DNA of 64,000 nucleotides from Patella vulgata (Eukaryota > Mollusca > Gastropoda > Patellidae). Under the pieces are notes generated by a model. It saw only the letters and a program-made list of their open reading frames with translations, had not been told where the DNA came from and did not search any database. Within the stretch, counting starts at the first letter, position 1. The number at the start of each line of letters is the position of its first letter. The translations under genes and the position numbers were made by a program. The stretch lies in contig NC_065881.2 of the NCBI RefSeq assembly GCF_932274485.2, forward strand, positions 85,884,724 to 85,948,723, read 5' to 3'. Shown here piece by piece: positions 20,938 to 30,784 of the stretch.

Positions 20938-21155
20938 TTTAGAACGAAGAAAATGCGAGTTATTCGGGTGGGTTTTTTTTTCGAGTCAGAAACTCATCAC
21001 AAGGGATTCAATATCCATCAAATGGCGATCAGCTGCTTTACTAATCTAAATTTATTTAGAACGAAGAAAATAATATGAGTTATTCGGGTTCTATTTTCGA
21101 GTCAAAAACTAATCTTAAGGTATTCAGTATCCATCAAATGTCGATCACCGACTTT
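20938..21155. repeat. tandem duplication, about 120-bp unit
   Basis: Two units with TAGAACGAAGAAAAT, GAGTTATTCGGG, CGAGTCA(G/A)AAACT and ATCCATCAAATG; a partial third lies at about 21335. Confidence 0.8.
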
Positions 21156-21159
21156 AATG

Positions 21160-21310
21160 ATAAGGCGCTAATCCCACCCCTAACCCTAACCCTGGACCTA
21201 ACCCCAATGCTTACCCTAACCCTAACCTACAATCTCGCCAACAATCGCGTGCCCTAACCTTATTTACAGCTGAGGTAACTTGACAAAAATTGGTTGGCCT
21301 TAACAAATAG
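21160..21310. repeat. dispersed repeat with degenerate CCCTAA stretch
   Basis: Degenerate CCCTAACCCTAACCCTGG runs, then CTACAATCTCGCCAACAATC and CCTAACCTTATTTACA. The same order recurs at 43797-43960, so this is a dispersed repeat, not a simple telomere insertion. Confidence 0.7.
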
Positions 21311-21707
21311 ATTTAGCCGGATTTAATCATCTAAATATGAGTTACTCGGGCGCTTGTTTCGAGTAAACCAAAATCCCACCCAAAAAACTCCCCACAATCA
21401 TAAACACGAATTGATCACATTATGTGATATGAACGTTGATAAGAAAGTTAAATAAACTTTACTACTGAAACCGGTATCAAGTACTCTCATGTTGACAGGA
21501 AGGAAAAGATGTGGGAAGACGAGAGAATCGAACCAATCAGGTCTACTAATATTTTAAACAAATATCGGAAATACTCCCTATAAGTAACTTAAGCCGCGAA
21601 TTCTGTGGATTTCTCGTGAATGAAATAATGGCGATTGTTATTAATCATATTTCAAAGTGGGCGAATATATAGTTTCGTTTGTTGCGTGAAATACACAGTG
21701 CATTTTA
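21311..21707. other. no recognisable feature
   Basis: Unique AT-rich DNA. Confidence 0.45.
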
Positions 21708-21885
21708 GTGACCACTACATTGAGAGAACGTTGCGTATACTGATAATTCATGTTACAGAGTTTTGTCAACGCCAGATTGAATGGACGTAGCGTATTAAGA
21801 TAATTTAAGTTATAGAACTTTACGACCACTAGATTGAGTAGAAGTTGCGTATTCAGATATTTTAAGCAAAAAGAGGTTTGTGAAC
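21708..21885. repeat. degenerate tandem repeat, about 60-bp unit, three copies
   Basis: Each unit has CCACTAGATTGAGTAGAAG-like text, TTGCGTATT(A/C)AGATA and TTATAGA. Confidence 0.7.
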
Positions 21886-22300
21886 TACAAATCCGAGTGT
21901 GTTTACCTATTTCTAGACTGTTAAATGAATGAAATAGTACACTGAAGATATATTATGCTACCACTCGTTGGATAGCTCTTGTGTGTATAACAGTACACCA
22001 GTGATATAATGAACAAGTTACCTATATAAGATAGCCAAGTAAACCACTAACTATTTACAGTAGTAATTTATTGATAAATACATATTGGACTCTAGTGACA
22101 TTAATAGACTATAAGACATTCCTATATTTGTTGTTTAAAGGTTAAGACAAAAAGGGGATAATATCTTCGAAAGGATTTTTATTATCAAACTGGGTATCTG
22201 GAAGTTTATGTTTGAAAATAACAGAAATTCCATTGTGCATATACTATATCTGTTGACGACATATTGAAACTTGTCAAACATTTTTAAGGAATATTCTTGT
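21886..22300. other. no recognisable feature
   Basis: AT-rich unique DNA; no gene seen. Confidence 0.45.
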
Positions 22301-22301
22301 G

Positions 22302-22503
22302 GGTGTTTTAGTGTGTATTGCATTAAAGACTTCATATAGTTTTAGTGTGTATTTCGTCAGAGACTTCATATAGTTTTAGTGTGTAATTCGTCAGAGACTT
22401 CATATAGTTTTAGTGTGTATTTCGTCAGAGATTTCATATAGTTTTAGTGTGTATTTCGTCAGAGATTTCATATAGTTTTAGTGTGTATTTCGTTAGCGGC
22501 TTC
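22302..22503. repeat. 34-bp minisatellite, about six copies
   Basis: Unit AGTTTTAGTGTGTATTTCGT plus CAGAGACTTCATAT. Confidence 0.92.
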
Positions 22504-22828
22504 TAGAATTTTAGATCTTTGTTTTGTTCGTATTGATGCTGCGACTGACTGAATACGGTAACTAAAGGGAAATGTGTTGGTTTTCGTTTTGCTACTAAAT
22601 TCCTTGACTTGAACCAAACTTCGTGAATGAATCAGGAGGCTTTGAGGTAAGATTTGAGGGTTTTTTTTGTTGTATATGCAATGTGTATCCACATATTGTT
22701 ATAATTATGTGCATTGTGGCTCAGTGAGTAGGATACATACTCACTGACCAAGACGTTCGGGTTCGATCCCTGCGTTGGCTAGGAAAATTCATCGGAATTT
22801 TCAAGCCTGGTGTTCTTCTTGTCATCAG

Positions 22829-23197
22829 CAAGGGCGTGGATTTGTCATGACTTTTTTTTTGGGGGGGGGGGGGCGGACGAACCCTGGAACCTTTCATTAC
22901 CAAACCAAAATAATAATTACGAACAGTTTACCAGTGTTATTTCGATGAAAGCTGTAACTAGGGGTAATATGATGACGATATGGTAATATTGACTACCTAC
23001 AATTAAGGAGGAAGATATCGTGAAGATGAATTACTGTGGCGAGACCCAAGGCAGTGGTTAGATAACCTTCAGAACGGGACATTCATGTGGATATAAACAT
23101 GAAAATCTGCCCTGGCGATCAAAATCATGCGGGGGACAGAGACCTGTTCGTCTCCCCTTCCTATTCTAAGCCCCCCCCCCCTAAATCCACGCCCATG
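22829..23197. mobile_element. hAT-like non-autonomous element, perfect 8-bp TSD
   Basis: Ends CAAGGGCGTGGATT and AATCCACGCCCATG are inverted repeats with one mismatch. GTCATCAG is duplicated exactly (22821-22828, 23198-23205). Near each end is a long G- or C-run. 8-bp duplication plus CA-ended TIR suits hAT. It sits inside a SINE-A, so it is younger than that copy. Confidence 0.88.
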
Positions 23198-23270
23198 GTC
23201 ATCAGTGGTACTGAATTATGGGATTTAGCAAGGATGGTACGTGAAACCTAGGCCCACCATTGTACACGTT

Positions 23271-23529
23271 TTTGTTTTTGTTTTTTATTTCCTTTTTGAA
23301 CTTTCCTTAATAATCTACTAGAATCTCTAGTTTTTTGTGTTTTTTTTATTGTTTTTTTCCAACACTAAGCTGTATTTCTCCAAACAAAAGGTTTTGGTTG
23401 GTGCCAGATATGTAGAGATCTGGGCTCGCCAACTTACATTGTATTGTGATAATAGACTGTGAACTATCAAGACTATGGTATACATACAGTAATACTTCAG
23501 TTATACCTGACTTACTAAGCAATTACACA
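23271..23529 (-). mobile_element. 259-bp A-rich retro-insertion of unknown source
   Basis: Interrupts a SINE-A between TGTACACGTT duplications (23261-23270, 23530-23539). On the minus strand it ends A-rich (AAATAAAAAACAAAAACAAA), as for a reverse-transcribed RNA. No tRNA-like head is visible and the body matches nothing else here. Confidence 0.7.
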
Positions 23530-23786
23530 TGTACACGTTAGCGTGTACGCAAAAGATTCACTGGCTGTTGGAATTCCATGCAGCGTAGGACTTTAGGTCC
23601 CATTTTATTTTTTTACATGCAGTTTGTATCCTTATTTTGTTATAATATATTCAGTGTGTAATTCTAATGCAAGCATGTGCCGTATGAAATTAAAACAAAA
23701 TCCCAATTGAAAATATTAAAGTTTGGTACAGGGATACTATACATAGAATGAATTCATCTGCCGCCAACCCCAATGGACCGTGTAGG

Positions 23787-24155
23787 TAAAGTCCGTGTTG
23801 TCCAGTATTTTATATCCAGAGAAAAAAAGGTAAAGTTATTTGTCCATGTTATCCAGTATTTTGCTTCTAGTGATGCATAGATAAATAATAGTCTGTGTTG
23901 TCCAGTATTTTACATCCAGAGATAAATAGGTAAAGTTATTTGTCCATGTTATCCAGTATTTTGCTTCTAGTGATACACAGACAGGCCACAGATCACTAAT
24001 GATTTCCCCAGTCTAATGATTAGACTGGTTGTAACTTTTTCCGAAACGCGGAGGAATATTTGGTGAGCTGTGTCAAAATAAATATTAGTCTGTGTTGTCC
24101 AGTATTTTACAAGTCCGTGTTGTCCAGTACATCTAGTAATAAATAGGTAGAGTTA
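23787..24155. repeat. tandem repeat, about 106-bp unit, interrupted
   Basis: Two full units (GTTGTCCAGTATTTTA, CATCCAGAGATAAATAGG, TTATTTGTCCATGTTATCC, TTGCTTCTAGTGAT) at 23787-23982 and partial units from 24075; about 90 bp between them is unrelated. Confidence 0.85.
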
Positions 24156-24338
24156 TGTTGGGCGAGAAGAGGAAGTTATTGAATATGTCATATGAAGTAG
24201 TTTGAAGTGTTGTATGTGGTAATATTATTAGTCTTAAGTATTTATCAACACAAATAATCATCTACGTACAGAATGTCGCAATATTATTTTATTTTAAAAA
24301 CTTATATTCACGTCTATAATTACAAACACAAGTTCAGT

Positions 24339-24628
24339 GCGAGAGAGAGAGAGGGGGGAGAGAGAGAGAGAGAGTGGGTTTAAAATCCACTCGACACAAA
24401 TTAAGTCATTTCAGGACTAACATCTGGTTCAATTTCATTGTGTAAGGGGTCTATAGCAGTGGGAGGATACCAGAGACTCCGGAGAAAACCCACGAGGTTA
24501 GATAGGTGATTCTACTTCTTGTCACGTGCAACCGGGGAATCAGAACCACGCCAGTTGACTCAATGACAGACCTTATGAAACAACCGGCACGCGCTAACCA
24601 TTCGTCATCACCCCCCCCCCCCTCCTCG
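24339..24628 (-). mobile_element. SINE-B
   Basis: (GA)n tail, TTTAAAATCCACTCGACAC, body with a short deletion, head ACGCGCTAACCATTCGTCAT and a C-run. Confidence 0.9.
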
Positions 24629-24928
24629 TACATTTTTATCTGAATAAAAACATACATGTCGCAATAACAGCCATACCAGTTACTACTGTACGCAGATTTA
24701 ACATGAACTAAAAAATGCAATCATAAACGAGTAAACATCTTTTATTTAAAATACAGTCTCGGTATAAAAATGATCTAACTTGAGTTTTAACAATTTAAAG
24801 TTTACATTAGTCTCTGTTGATTTCTCGACGCCATTTTTATCTGTGTTAAAACTAAAGTAATGATAATTGAAGTCGTACAAGTCAGTCCAGTTTTGTTTTC
24901 GTGGTATCTCACAATATTTATCCGACCT
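24629..24928. other. no recognisable feature
   Basis: AT-rich unique DNA. Confidence 0.45.
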
Positions 24929-24941
24929 TTTATTTGTATCG

Positions 24942-25276
24942 GGAGCCATGGTGGCTAAGTGGGTAAGACGCTGGCTCGATAGTCTGGAGATCGCGGGTTC
25001 GATCCCGGTGTTGGCCGGGAAAGTTCATCAGGATTTTCCAGCGTGGTTTCCCCTTGTCAGTGGTGCAGGACGGAGGGCCTGACATGGACTGTCTAGTCGT
25101 TCGGATGGGACGAACACCCCTAAAAGATCCCTTGGAAGTTGGAATTCGGTATAAGAGTAGACCATAGTATCGCTGTCCTGGCAAAATTGCCCTCATAGCA
25201 CACTTTATGGCTTATGACCGTCTTCATTAACCCAGTCGGAGCAGAATAGTTGGACGTTAAACCCCATTTCATTTCA
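24942..25276 (+). mobile_element. full-length SINE-A, best preserved pol III boxes
   Basis: A box TGGCTAAGTGG (24952-24962) and B box GGTTCGATCCC (24996-25006) are intact, followed by GCCGGGAAAGTTCATC, body, TTGGACGTTAAACCCC and ATTTC repeats. Flanks TTTATTTGT(A/G)TCG match at 12 of 13 (24929-24941, 25277-25289). Of the SINE-A copies here it is the likeliest to keep an internal promoter; a short body deletion is present after TCGTTCGGATGGGACG. Confidence 0.95.
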
Positions 25277-25299
25277 TTTATTTGTGTCGACATCAATTA

Positions 25300-25817
25300 T
25301 AATCTAGTGTTTCTGTGCCAGGTTCGTCAGATTTTTCCGGATTTCGGGTTAGCCATTGTCAGTGGGTGCTGGTGGAAAGACCGGGTAAGGAAAAACCTTT
25401 AGTCATTCGGACAGAACGATCATCCGAGGTTTCATGTATTCAGTTGGCAGCACGTTTAAGATCCCTTCACATCTGGGAATCAAAATAAGAGTCGGGCGTA
25501 GCCCCTGTGTCAGGACAAAATCTCCCTCACAGCATGACGTATCCGTCTTCACTGGGGGGGGGGGGGCGAATGGTTAGCACGTGCGCGCTGTATCATAAGG
25601 CCTGTCATTGAGTCAACTGGCGTGGTTTCGAATCCCCGGTTGTACGTGACAAGGAGTAGGATCGCCTGTCCATCCTCGTGGGTTTTCTCCGGGCCCTCCG
25701 GTTTCCTCCCACTGCTAAATACCCCTACACGCAAGCGAATTATTGAAATAAAATTAAATCATATGTTAGTCCCGAAATGACCTAGTTTGTGTCGAGTGGA
25801 CGTTAAACCCCATTTCT

Positions 25818-25854
<37 letters not shown>

Positions 25855-25910
25855 CCGTCTTCACTGATCCGGTTAGTGCGGACGTTAAACCCCATTTCAT
25901 TTTGTTTTTT
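25300..25910 (+). mobile_element. old SINE-A containing a SINE-B
   Basis: Diverged SINE-A (GATTTTTCCGGATTTCGGG, CATTCGGACAGAACGATC, AAGATCCCTTCACATCTGG) broken at 25553 and resumed at 25866 to GCGGACGTTAAACCCCATTT. Confidence 0.85.
25554..25854 (+). mobile_element. SINE-B nested in SINE-A, 11-bp TSD
   Basis: Full-length SINE-B (G-run, CGAATGGTTAGCACGTGCGC, GGTTTCGAATCCCC, GTGGACGTTAAACCCC, long TC tail) with CCGTCTTCACT at 25543-25553 and 25855-25865. Confidence 0.94.
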
Positions 25911-26006
25911 TAATAATATGTCGCCGACAGCTAATTTTCAATCTACTATCAGTTTTGATGATGCACTTGACAGTTTGATGTATTTATACATACAGGACAA
26001 TGAATA

Positions 26007-26060
26007 TGAAATGACCTAGTTTGAGTCGAGTGGACGTTACCCCCCCCTCTCTCTCTCTCA

Positions 26061-26092
<32 letters not shown>
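26007..26092 (+). mobile_element. SINE-B 3' end flanked by about 35-bp direct repeats
   Basis: Only GAAATGACCTAGTTTGAGTC, GTGGACGTTA and a TC tail. Flanks 25973-26006 and 26093-26129 both run from GTTTGATGT to GACAATGAATA with a few differences, an unusually long duplication. Confidence 0.88.
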
Positions 26093-26096
<4 letters not shown>

Positions 26097-26359
26097 GATG
26101 TGTTTATATAATATACAAGACAATGAATACGATCACGTTAGGAATGTATTTCCTGTGATATAATAACAATAGGCGTGTACAAGTCATATTGCACATCCTG
26201 ACGTCACTGCTGACTTCGTTAAAACCCTTGACATTATTGTATCATTCATCTACATTAGTATGAAATATTCTCATTATTTTGTTAATATTTCTGATGATTA
26301 TAAATACTACTACTACTAGTACTGGTTTGTAAACTGTGTTTTGATTGGTTCGCAGACTC

Positions 26360-26463
26360 AAGCTGCGATCAAGGGAAGATAATTTGAATACGCGAATACC
26401 CCATCGATAAACCCAGCGTAAAGTGGAGTAGAACGGAATGTGACCACTGGGGATAGCGAGGAT
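26360..26463. repeat. low-copy dispersed repeat (partner at 43385)
   Basis: CTGCGATCAAGG, GGAAGATAATTTGAAT, GGAATGTGACCACTGGGG and AGCGAGGATG recur in the same order at 43385-43475. Not otherwise identified. Confidence 0.6.
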
Positions 26464-26560
26464 GCTACTACTACGAATGCGACAACTGCTAATACGACTA
26501 CTGCTACCTATTACTACGACTGCACGCACCAGGACTACGACAACGACTACTACTAGGTTC
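26464..26560. repeat. degenerate ACT/ACG trinucleotide stretch
   Basis: Imperfect CTACTACGA repeats; they create the Thr/Arg-rich and Val/Ser-rich frames seen on the two strands. A shorter ACT run is at 26307-26322. Confidence 0.75.
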
Positions 26561-26639
26561 GTATCGGTATCAAACGAAGTTGTTGAGCGGTTATGCAAGC
26601 TCGCTTGGTTCGTTACAATTTATGGTTACGACATACATC

Positions 26640-26745
26640 TTGGACAGGGGTTCGGGGTTCGGCAAGGAACAGCGTCTAATCGTTCCTCTTCCATTAACCT
26701 ATTTGTTGTAGAAACATAGGACTTTCAACACCATTTCATTTTTTT
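26640..26745 (+). mobile_element. old SINE-A 3' fragment
   Basis: CGTCTAATCGTTCC, then TAGGACTTTCAACACCATTTC at its end; heavily diverged. Confidence 0.5.
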
Positions 26746-26750
26746 CTTTA

Positions 26751-27022
26751 GGGGAGTTGGATGGCCGAGTGGTTAGCACGTGCGCGCTGTATCATAAGGT
26801 CTGTCAATGAGTCAACTGGCGTGGTGTCGAATCCACGGTTGTACGTGACAAGGAGTAGGGTCGCCTGTCCAACCTCGTGGGTTTTCTCCGGGTTCTAAGG
26901 TTTCCATTCACCGCTAAAGACCCCTACGCGCAAGCGAATTATTGAAATAAATTAAACCATGTGTTAGTCCCGAAATGACCTAGTTTGTGTCGTGTGGACG
27001 TTAAACCCTATTTCTCTCTCGC
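26751..27022 (+). mobile_element. full-length SINE-B
   Basis: GGGGAGTTGGATGGCCGAGT, GGTGTCGAATCCACGG, body, GTGGACGTTAAACCC and a short TC tail. Confidence 0.93.
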
Positions 27023-27565
27023 TATTTCATTTCTCAAAATGATCAAAGTAAATTCCAGTAGCGGCTCTGATCTGCATTCCATTCCCATCAACCACAGCCC
27101 AATTTTAAACCAAATTCACGCGAATGTTTTTTATAATTTTTTTATTGGCAAGTTGAGGATAAGATGAAAACATAATCTGAAAGAAAACAGGCACTTGTTT
27201 ATTGTTTCAAATAAAACAAGTTAAAAAACTAGAAACGAGAAATCCTATTAAAACGTGCTAGTAGTGAGGCAATGTTTCACTGTATCAGATTAATCAGTTG
27301 TTTGGCTTCTGAAAGACTTGCAATATAAATTGTACTTCATGACATCGCGTATAATTACTGAATGTAGACATTCTTTCAAATATACATTTATTTATTTATT
27401 CTTCAATTAACAGACTTTAAGTTACGTATCGTTTCTGGTCGTCTAAAAAGCAAGTGAGCTGTTTTTAAAACATATAAATGCATGTTTTGCATGTCATCAT
27501 TGGCCTATATTTTTAAGTCAATTAATTAATATTTATTTATCTATTTTAATGCATATTTAGTTGGT
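27023..27565. other. no recognisable feature
   Basis: AT-rich unique DNA. Confidence 0.45.
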
Positions 27566-27573
27566 TTCAGTGC

Positions 27574-27922
27574 GGAGCCACGGTTAAGATGCTGGCTCTC
27601 TAGCCTGGAGGTCACGTGTTAGCCGAGAAAGTTCATCGGAATTTCCCGACGTGCTTTCCCCTTGTCAGTGGTGCAGGACTGAGGGCCTAACTAGGGCAAC
27701 TGTCTAATCATTCGAATGAGATCAAAAACCGAGGTCCCGTGTATACATTGGCGTGCACGTAAAAGATCCCTTGGCAGTTGGAATTCGACATAGATATAGG
27801 CCATAGTGCCGCTGCCCGGGCAAAATTTGTCCCATAGCACAATGCATGGCGTATGCCCATTCTTCATTATCCCCAGTCGGAGCAGAACAGTAGGACGTTA
27901 AACCCCATTTCATTTCTATTGA
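27574..27922 (+). mobile_element. near full-length SINE-A, 8-bp TSD
   Basis: GGAGCCACGGTTAAGATGCT head with small deletions in both promoter boxes, body, GTAGGACGTTAAACCCC. TTCAGTGC at 27566-27573 and 27923-27930. Confidence 0.92.
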
Positions 27923-28146
27923 TTCAGTGCACAAATCCGGAATCATTTCTTGTTCTTTCACAGCAAACACATTTTAAATTTTAAAATACTAAATGTTTTG
28001 TAAATAAAAGATATATTCAAAGGTGTAGTGCTGTGGACACGCATACGAACGCATGGGAATTGTGTTGCCTCACTATTTCAAGTAAATTTAAATTTACACT
28101 GCTGTAACAAATATGAGATTGACTGCTTCCATTCTCTTGACTTCGT

Positions 28147-28411
28147 GGGGGTGGGGGTGGGGGTATGGCTGAATGGTTAGCGCGCTGTATCACAAGGTCT
28201 GTCATTGAGTCAACTGGCGTAGTTTCGTTTTTTCCCGGATGTTCGTGACAAAAAGTAGGGTCGCCTGTTTAACCTCGAGGGTTTTCTCTGGGTCCTCTGG
28301 TTTCATCCTACTGCTAAAAACCCATACGAGCAAGCGAATTATTAAAATAAAATTGAACCATATGTTAGTCCCTATATGACCCAGTCTCTCTCTCTCTCTC
28401 TCTCTCTCTCT
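28147..28411 (+). mobile_element. SINE-B lacking the GGACGTTAAAC block
   Basis: GGGTATGGCTGAATGGTTAG, body to ATATGACCCAG, then straight into (TC)n: the 3' GTTTGTGTCGAGTGGACGTT section is deleted, like the copy at 2296. Confidence 0.88.
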
Positions 28412-28419
28412 TACGTTGA

Positions 28420-28707
28420 GAGAAAGCAGGAGTACCCGCAGGAATCCGACAAGAATCGCAAACATTGTCAAGGTATCGAAACCGAATTATTGCGGAATCT
28501 TACATGCACATAGTGGAGCACTATAAAAACCCGGCATTGAATTATGGCCCTGGGATATCCAGAGAATTTGATAGTATGTCGACAGGCTTCTTTAGCCGCT
28601 GCCTTAATGGAAAAAAGATGTTTGAAGCAGCTGGCCTCACTTCTAACTATATTTTAGTTTATCAAAAACACATTCAACGGGGGATTAAAAGCCATCTAAT
28701 ATTATGA
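28420..28707 (+). CDS. unrecognised 95-codon open frame beside SINE-B
   Basis: Stop-to-stop frame in non-repeat DNA, product containing RYRNRIIAESYMHIVEHYKN, GPGISREFDSMSTGFFSRCL and QKHIQRGIKSHLIL before TGA. Composition is protein-like (aromatic, basic and acidic residues evenly mixed). It begins 9 bp after the SINE-B tail; the first ATG is at codon 29. I do not recognise a family. Could be an exon or a relic of a transposon or host gene whose upstream part was displaced by the SINE. Confidence 0.22.
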   Translation, partial: EKAGVPAGIRQESQTLSRYRNRIIAESYMHIVEHYKNPALNYGPGISREFDSMSTGFFSRCLNGKKMFEAAGLTSNYILVYQKHIQRGIKSHLIL

Positions 28708-29100
28708 AATAAGAAACGAGTACCGTCGAGTCTAAAAGATAAATACATATAAAATTAACGGCACAATAAAGATCATACGATAAGCTTTAAAATTAGACAA
28801 AAATTCATGTTTTAAAAGCCCTTTTTACGTAACGTAATGTGCTTTTTAACAAAACTTTCCCGGTGGTTTATTAATATTATCACAAACAAAAGTAGTTAAG
28901 TTCAAAAGAGGGAAAATGTTGATAGAGATATTTTGAACAGTGTTTTATGTCTTACGTGAAGTAATTGGAAGTATTGTCGCATATTTTTAGCTTTCCCGCC
29001 CTCAGAAACAAAATGGTGGCTAACCCCTTATTGCACTACGCCTAACTAGTAGGTTGATTATCAACAACATCAAAGTGGCTGATTTGCATTTTTCGGAACA
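28708..29100. other. no recognisable feature
   Basis: AT-rich unique DNA. Confidence 0.45.
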
Positions 29101-29104
29101 TATC

Positions 29105-29830
29105 AGATTTTTATGTACCCAGATGGTTTATTTAACGTTTAATTCAAGTTGTTGTTGTTTATTAAAGATTTAACGTCCAATACATTAATATGATATTATG
29201 CTTAATGCACGTTAATATTTACCCAGATGGATTATTTAACATTTAAATTAAAGGTTAAAGATACACTATGGGAGATTCGATAAAGAGCTGGAAGTTCTCA
29301 CTATAATAGTTAAAAACTAGATAATGTAAAGGCAATTTGCTGAAAATGTCATTCAAATTGATCTACTATGGACCGATAACTTTAAGGGATTGAAATTTCC
29401 GACTAGCCTCGATCATCATTACTAAAGTCAGTACGATAAACAGCATAGTCTCGATTATCCATTTAATCGTTAAATCGTGAAGGAAAGTTATGCAGTAAAT
29501 CGGCTCACAATCCACTAAATATCGCAGGCTAGCGATGCCATTATGGTCTGGATAAGTTAATTAATGTCTAATTAATAGTTTATATAACATTTCAGGCCTA
29601 AAGAAAGACCTGCAATAGGCAGATTTAGCTCTTGCATAATGTAGGCCTATGTTTAATGCACGTTGATATGTACCCTTAATGCACGTTGATATGTACCCAG
29701 ATGGATTATTTAACATTAATGCACGTTAATATTTACCCAGATGGATTATTTAACATCTAATTAAAGCTTACCCAGATGATGGCTTAATCCATGCTAATAT
29801 GTTCCCTGATTGATTATTTATTTCGCCTGT
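29105..29830. repeat. about 40-bp tandem repeat split by MITE-1
   Basis: Units TTAATGCACGTTAATATTTA plus CCCAGATGGATTATTTAACA lie on both sides of the MITE-1 at 29255-29656; partial, diverged units continue to 29830. A related motif occurs at about 44770-44835. Confidence 0.85.
29255..29656 (-). mobile_element. MITE-1 copy inserted in tandem array
   Basis: TTAAAGATACACTATGGGAG to CTTGCATAATGTAGGCCTAT and TTAA, 402 bp. It interrupts a TTAA-containing repeat unit, as expected of TTAA targeting. Confidence 0.88.
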
Positions 29831-29960
29831 CCAACCGGTTTCCTCCCACTGCTAAAGACCCCTACGCACAAGCGAATTATTGAAATAAAATTAAACCATA
29901 TGTTAGTCCCGAAATGACCTAGTTTGTGTCGAGTGGACGTTAAACCCCATTTCTCTCTCT
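29822..29960 (+). mobile_element. SINE-B, 5' truncated, 10-bp TSD
   Basis: CGCCTGTCCAACC, GGTTTCCTCCCACTGC to GTGGACGTTAAACCCC and TC tail. GATTATTTAT duplicated exactly (29812-29821, 29961-29970). Close to consensus. Confidence 0.93.
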
Positions 29961-30052
29961 GATTATTTATTATCTAATTAAGGCAATTTCCGGTTTTATC
30001 ACGGGAACGTCATCGGCCACGTGCAAGAAGGGAGTGGGATTTAACCTCTACC

Positions 30053-30300
30053 CGGAGAGAGGGAGAGGGAAAGAGAGGGAGATAGAGAGAGAGAGAGGGA
30101 GAGAGAGGGGCTAATGTCCATTCGACACAAACTAGGTCATTTCGGGACTAACATATGGTTCAATTTTATTTCAATAATTCGCTTGTGCGTAGGGGTCTTT
30201 AGCAGTGGGAAGAAACCGGAGGACCCGGAGAAAACCCACGTACAAGTGGGGAGAATAATCGAAACCACAACACTTGACTCAATGACAGACCACCCGTATA
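30053..30300 (-). mobile_element. SINE-B with GA/GGGA tail
   Basis: Tail 30053-30110, CTAATGTCCATTCGACACA, body, then a deletion in the middle and head remains to GACAGACCACCCGTATAAGC. Confidence 0.88.
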
Positions 30301-30780
30301 AGCATACTAAACTTACGCTGCCCGTCAACAGACACTAAGGTAATTGACCAACATTTCAAGTCCTAAATCTACGATTTTAGTCGAAAACTCTAAGTATACT
30401 TCAATAAATTTGTTATGTATAATATAGTTTGCTTCCATTTTGTTTTTGTGTGTGAAAGATGTGAAACGGAGTAGAACCGCATTACAAAACCTTATACTAA
30501 TTTTTAGATATGGCGGCCATTTAGGACAGAGATCTATTCTTGATGTATGAAGTAGATGGTTCTCTGTGTGCAGAATGCGGTTGGTGGAGAGAAAATAGGA
30601 CGTTAAGCCCCATTTTATATCATGACAACTCGAAATAATATATCTGAAGGAATCTTGAATAGTGAGTAATGTGCCGAGTTTTGGTGATGCCCCGGACCAG
30701 CAAATCCTCAAGAATCAAGTTTATGACCTACCAGCTTGTACACCAAAGTTCCAAAAAAAAAAAAAATACTTAATTTTAAT
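30301..30780. other. low-copy DNA with SINE 3' scrap
   Basis: TAGGACGTTAAGCCCCATTT at about 30597-30616 is a lone SINE-A-type 3' end. 30508-30575 resembles 18845-18903. A 128-codon minus frame (30325-30711) is not recognisable. Confidence 0.4.
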
Positions 30781-30784
30781 TTTA

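Larger units (their letters stand above)
22711..23612 (+). mobile_element. SINE-A carrying two later insertions
   Basis: Head ATTGTGGCTCAGTGAGTAGG, B box GGGTTCGATCCCTGCG, linker, then interrupted at 22829-23197 (hAT-like) and at 23271-23529 (A-rich insertion), finishing AAGATTCACTGGCTGTTGG and GTAGGACTTTAGGTCCC. Flanks at about 22677-22715 and 23614-23655 share a diverged direct repeat of about 40 bp (GTATCC, TTGTTATAAT), perhaps an unusually long target duplication. Confidence 0.85.

Noticed and set aside
21176-21260. Chromosome end or telomere insertion
   Set aside because: CCCTAA units are degenerate and part of a dispersed repeat with a second copy at 43797.
24942-25020. Functional tRNA gene
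   Set aside because: A and B boxes are present but the sequence continues into the SINE-A body, lacks acceptor-stem pairing, and recurs at many loci as SINE heads.
26242-26719. Threonine-rich or valine/serine-rich proteins
   Set aside because: Degenerate ACT/ACG trinucleotide stretch read on both strands.
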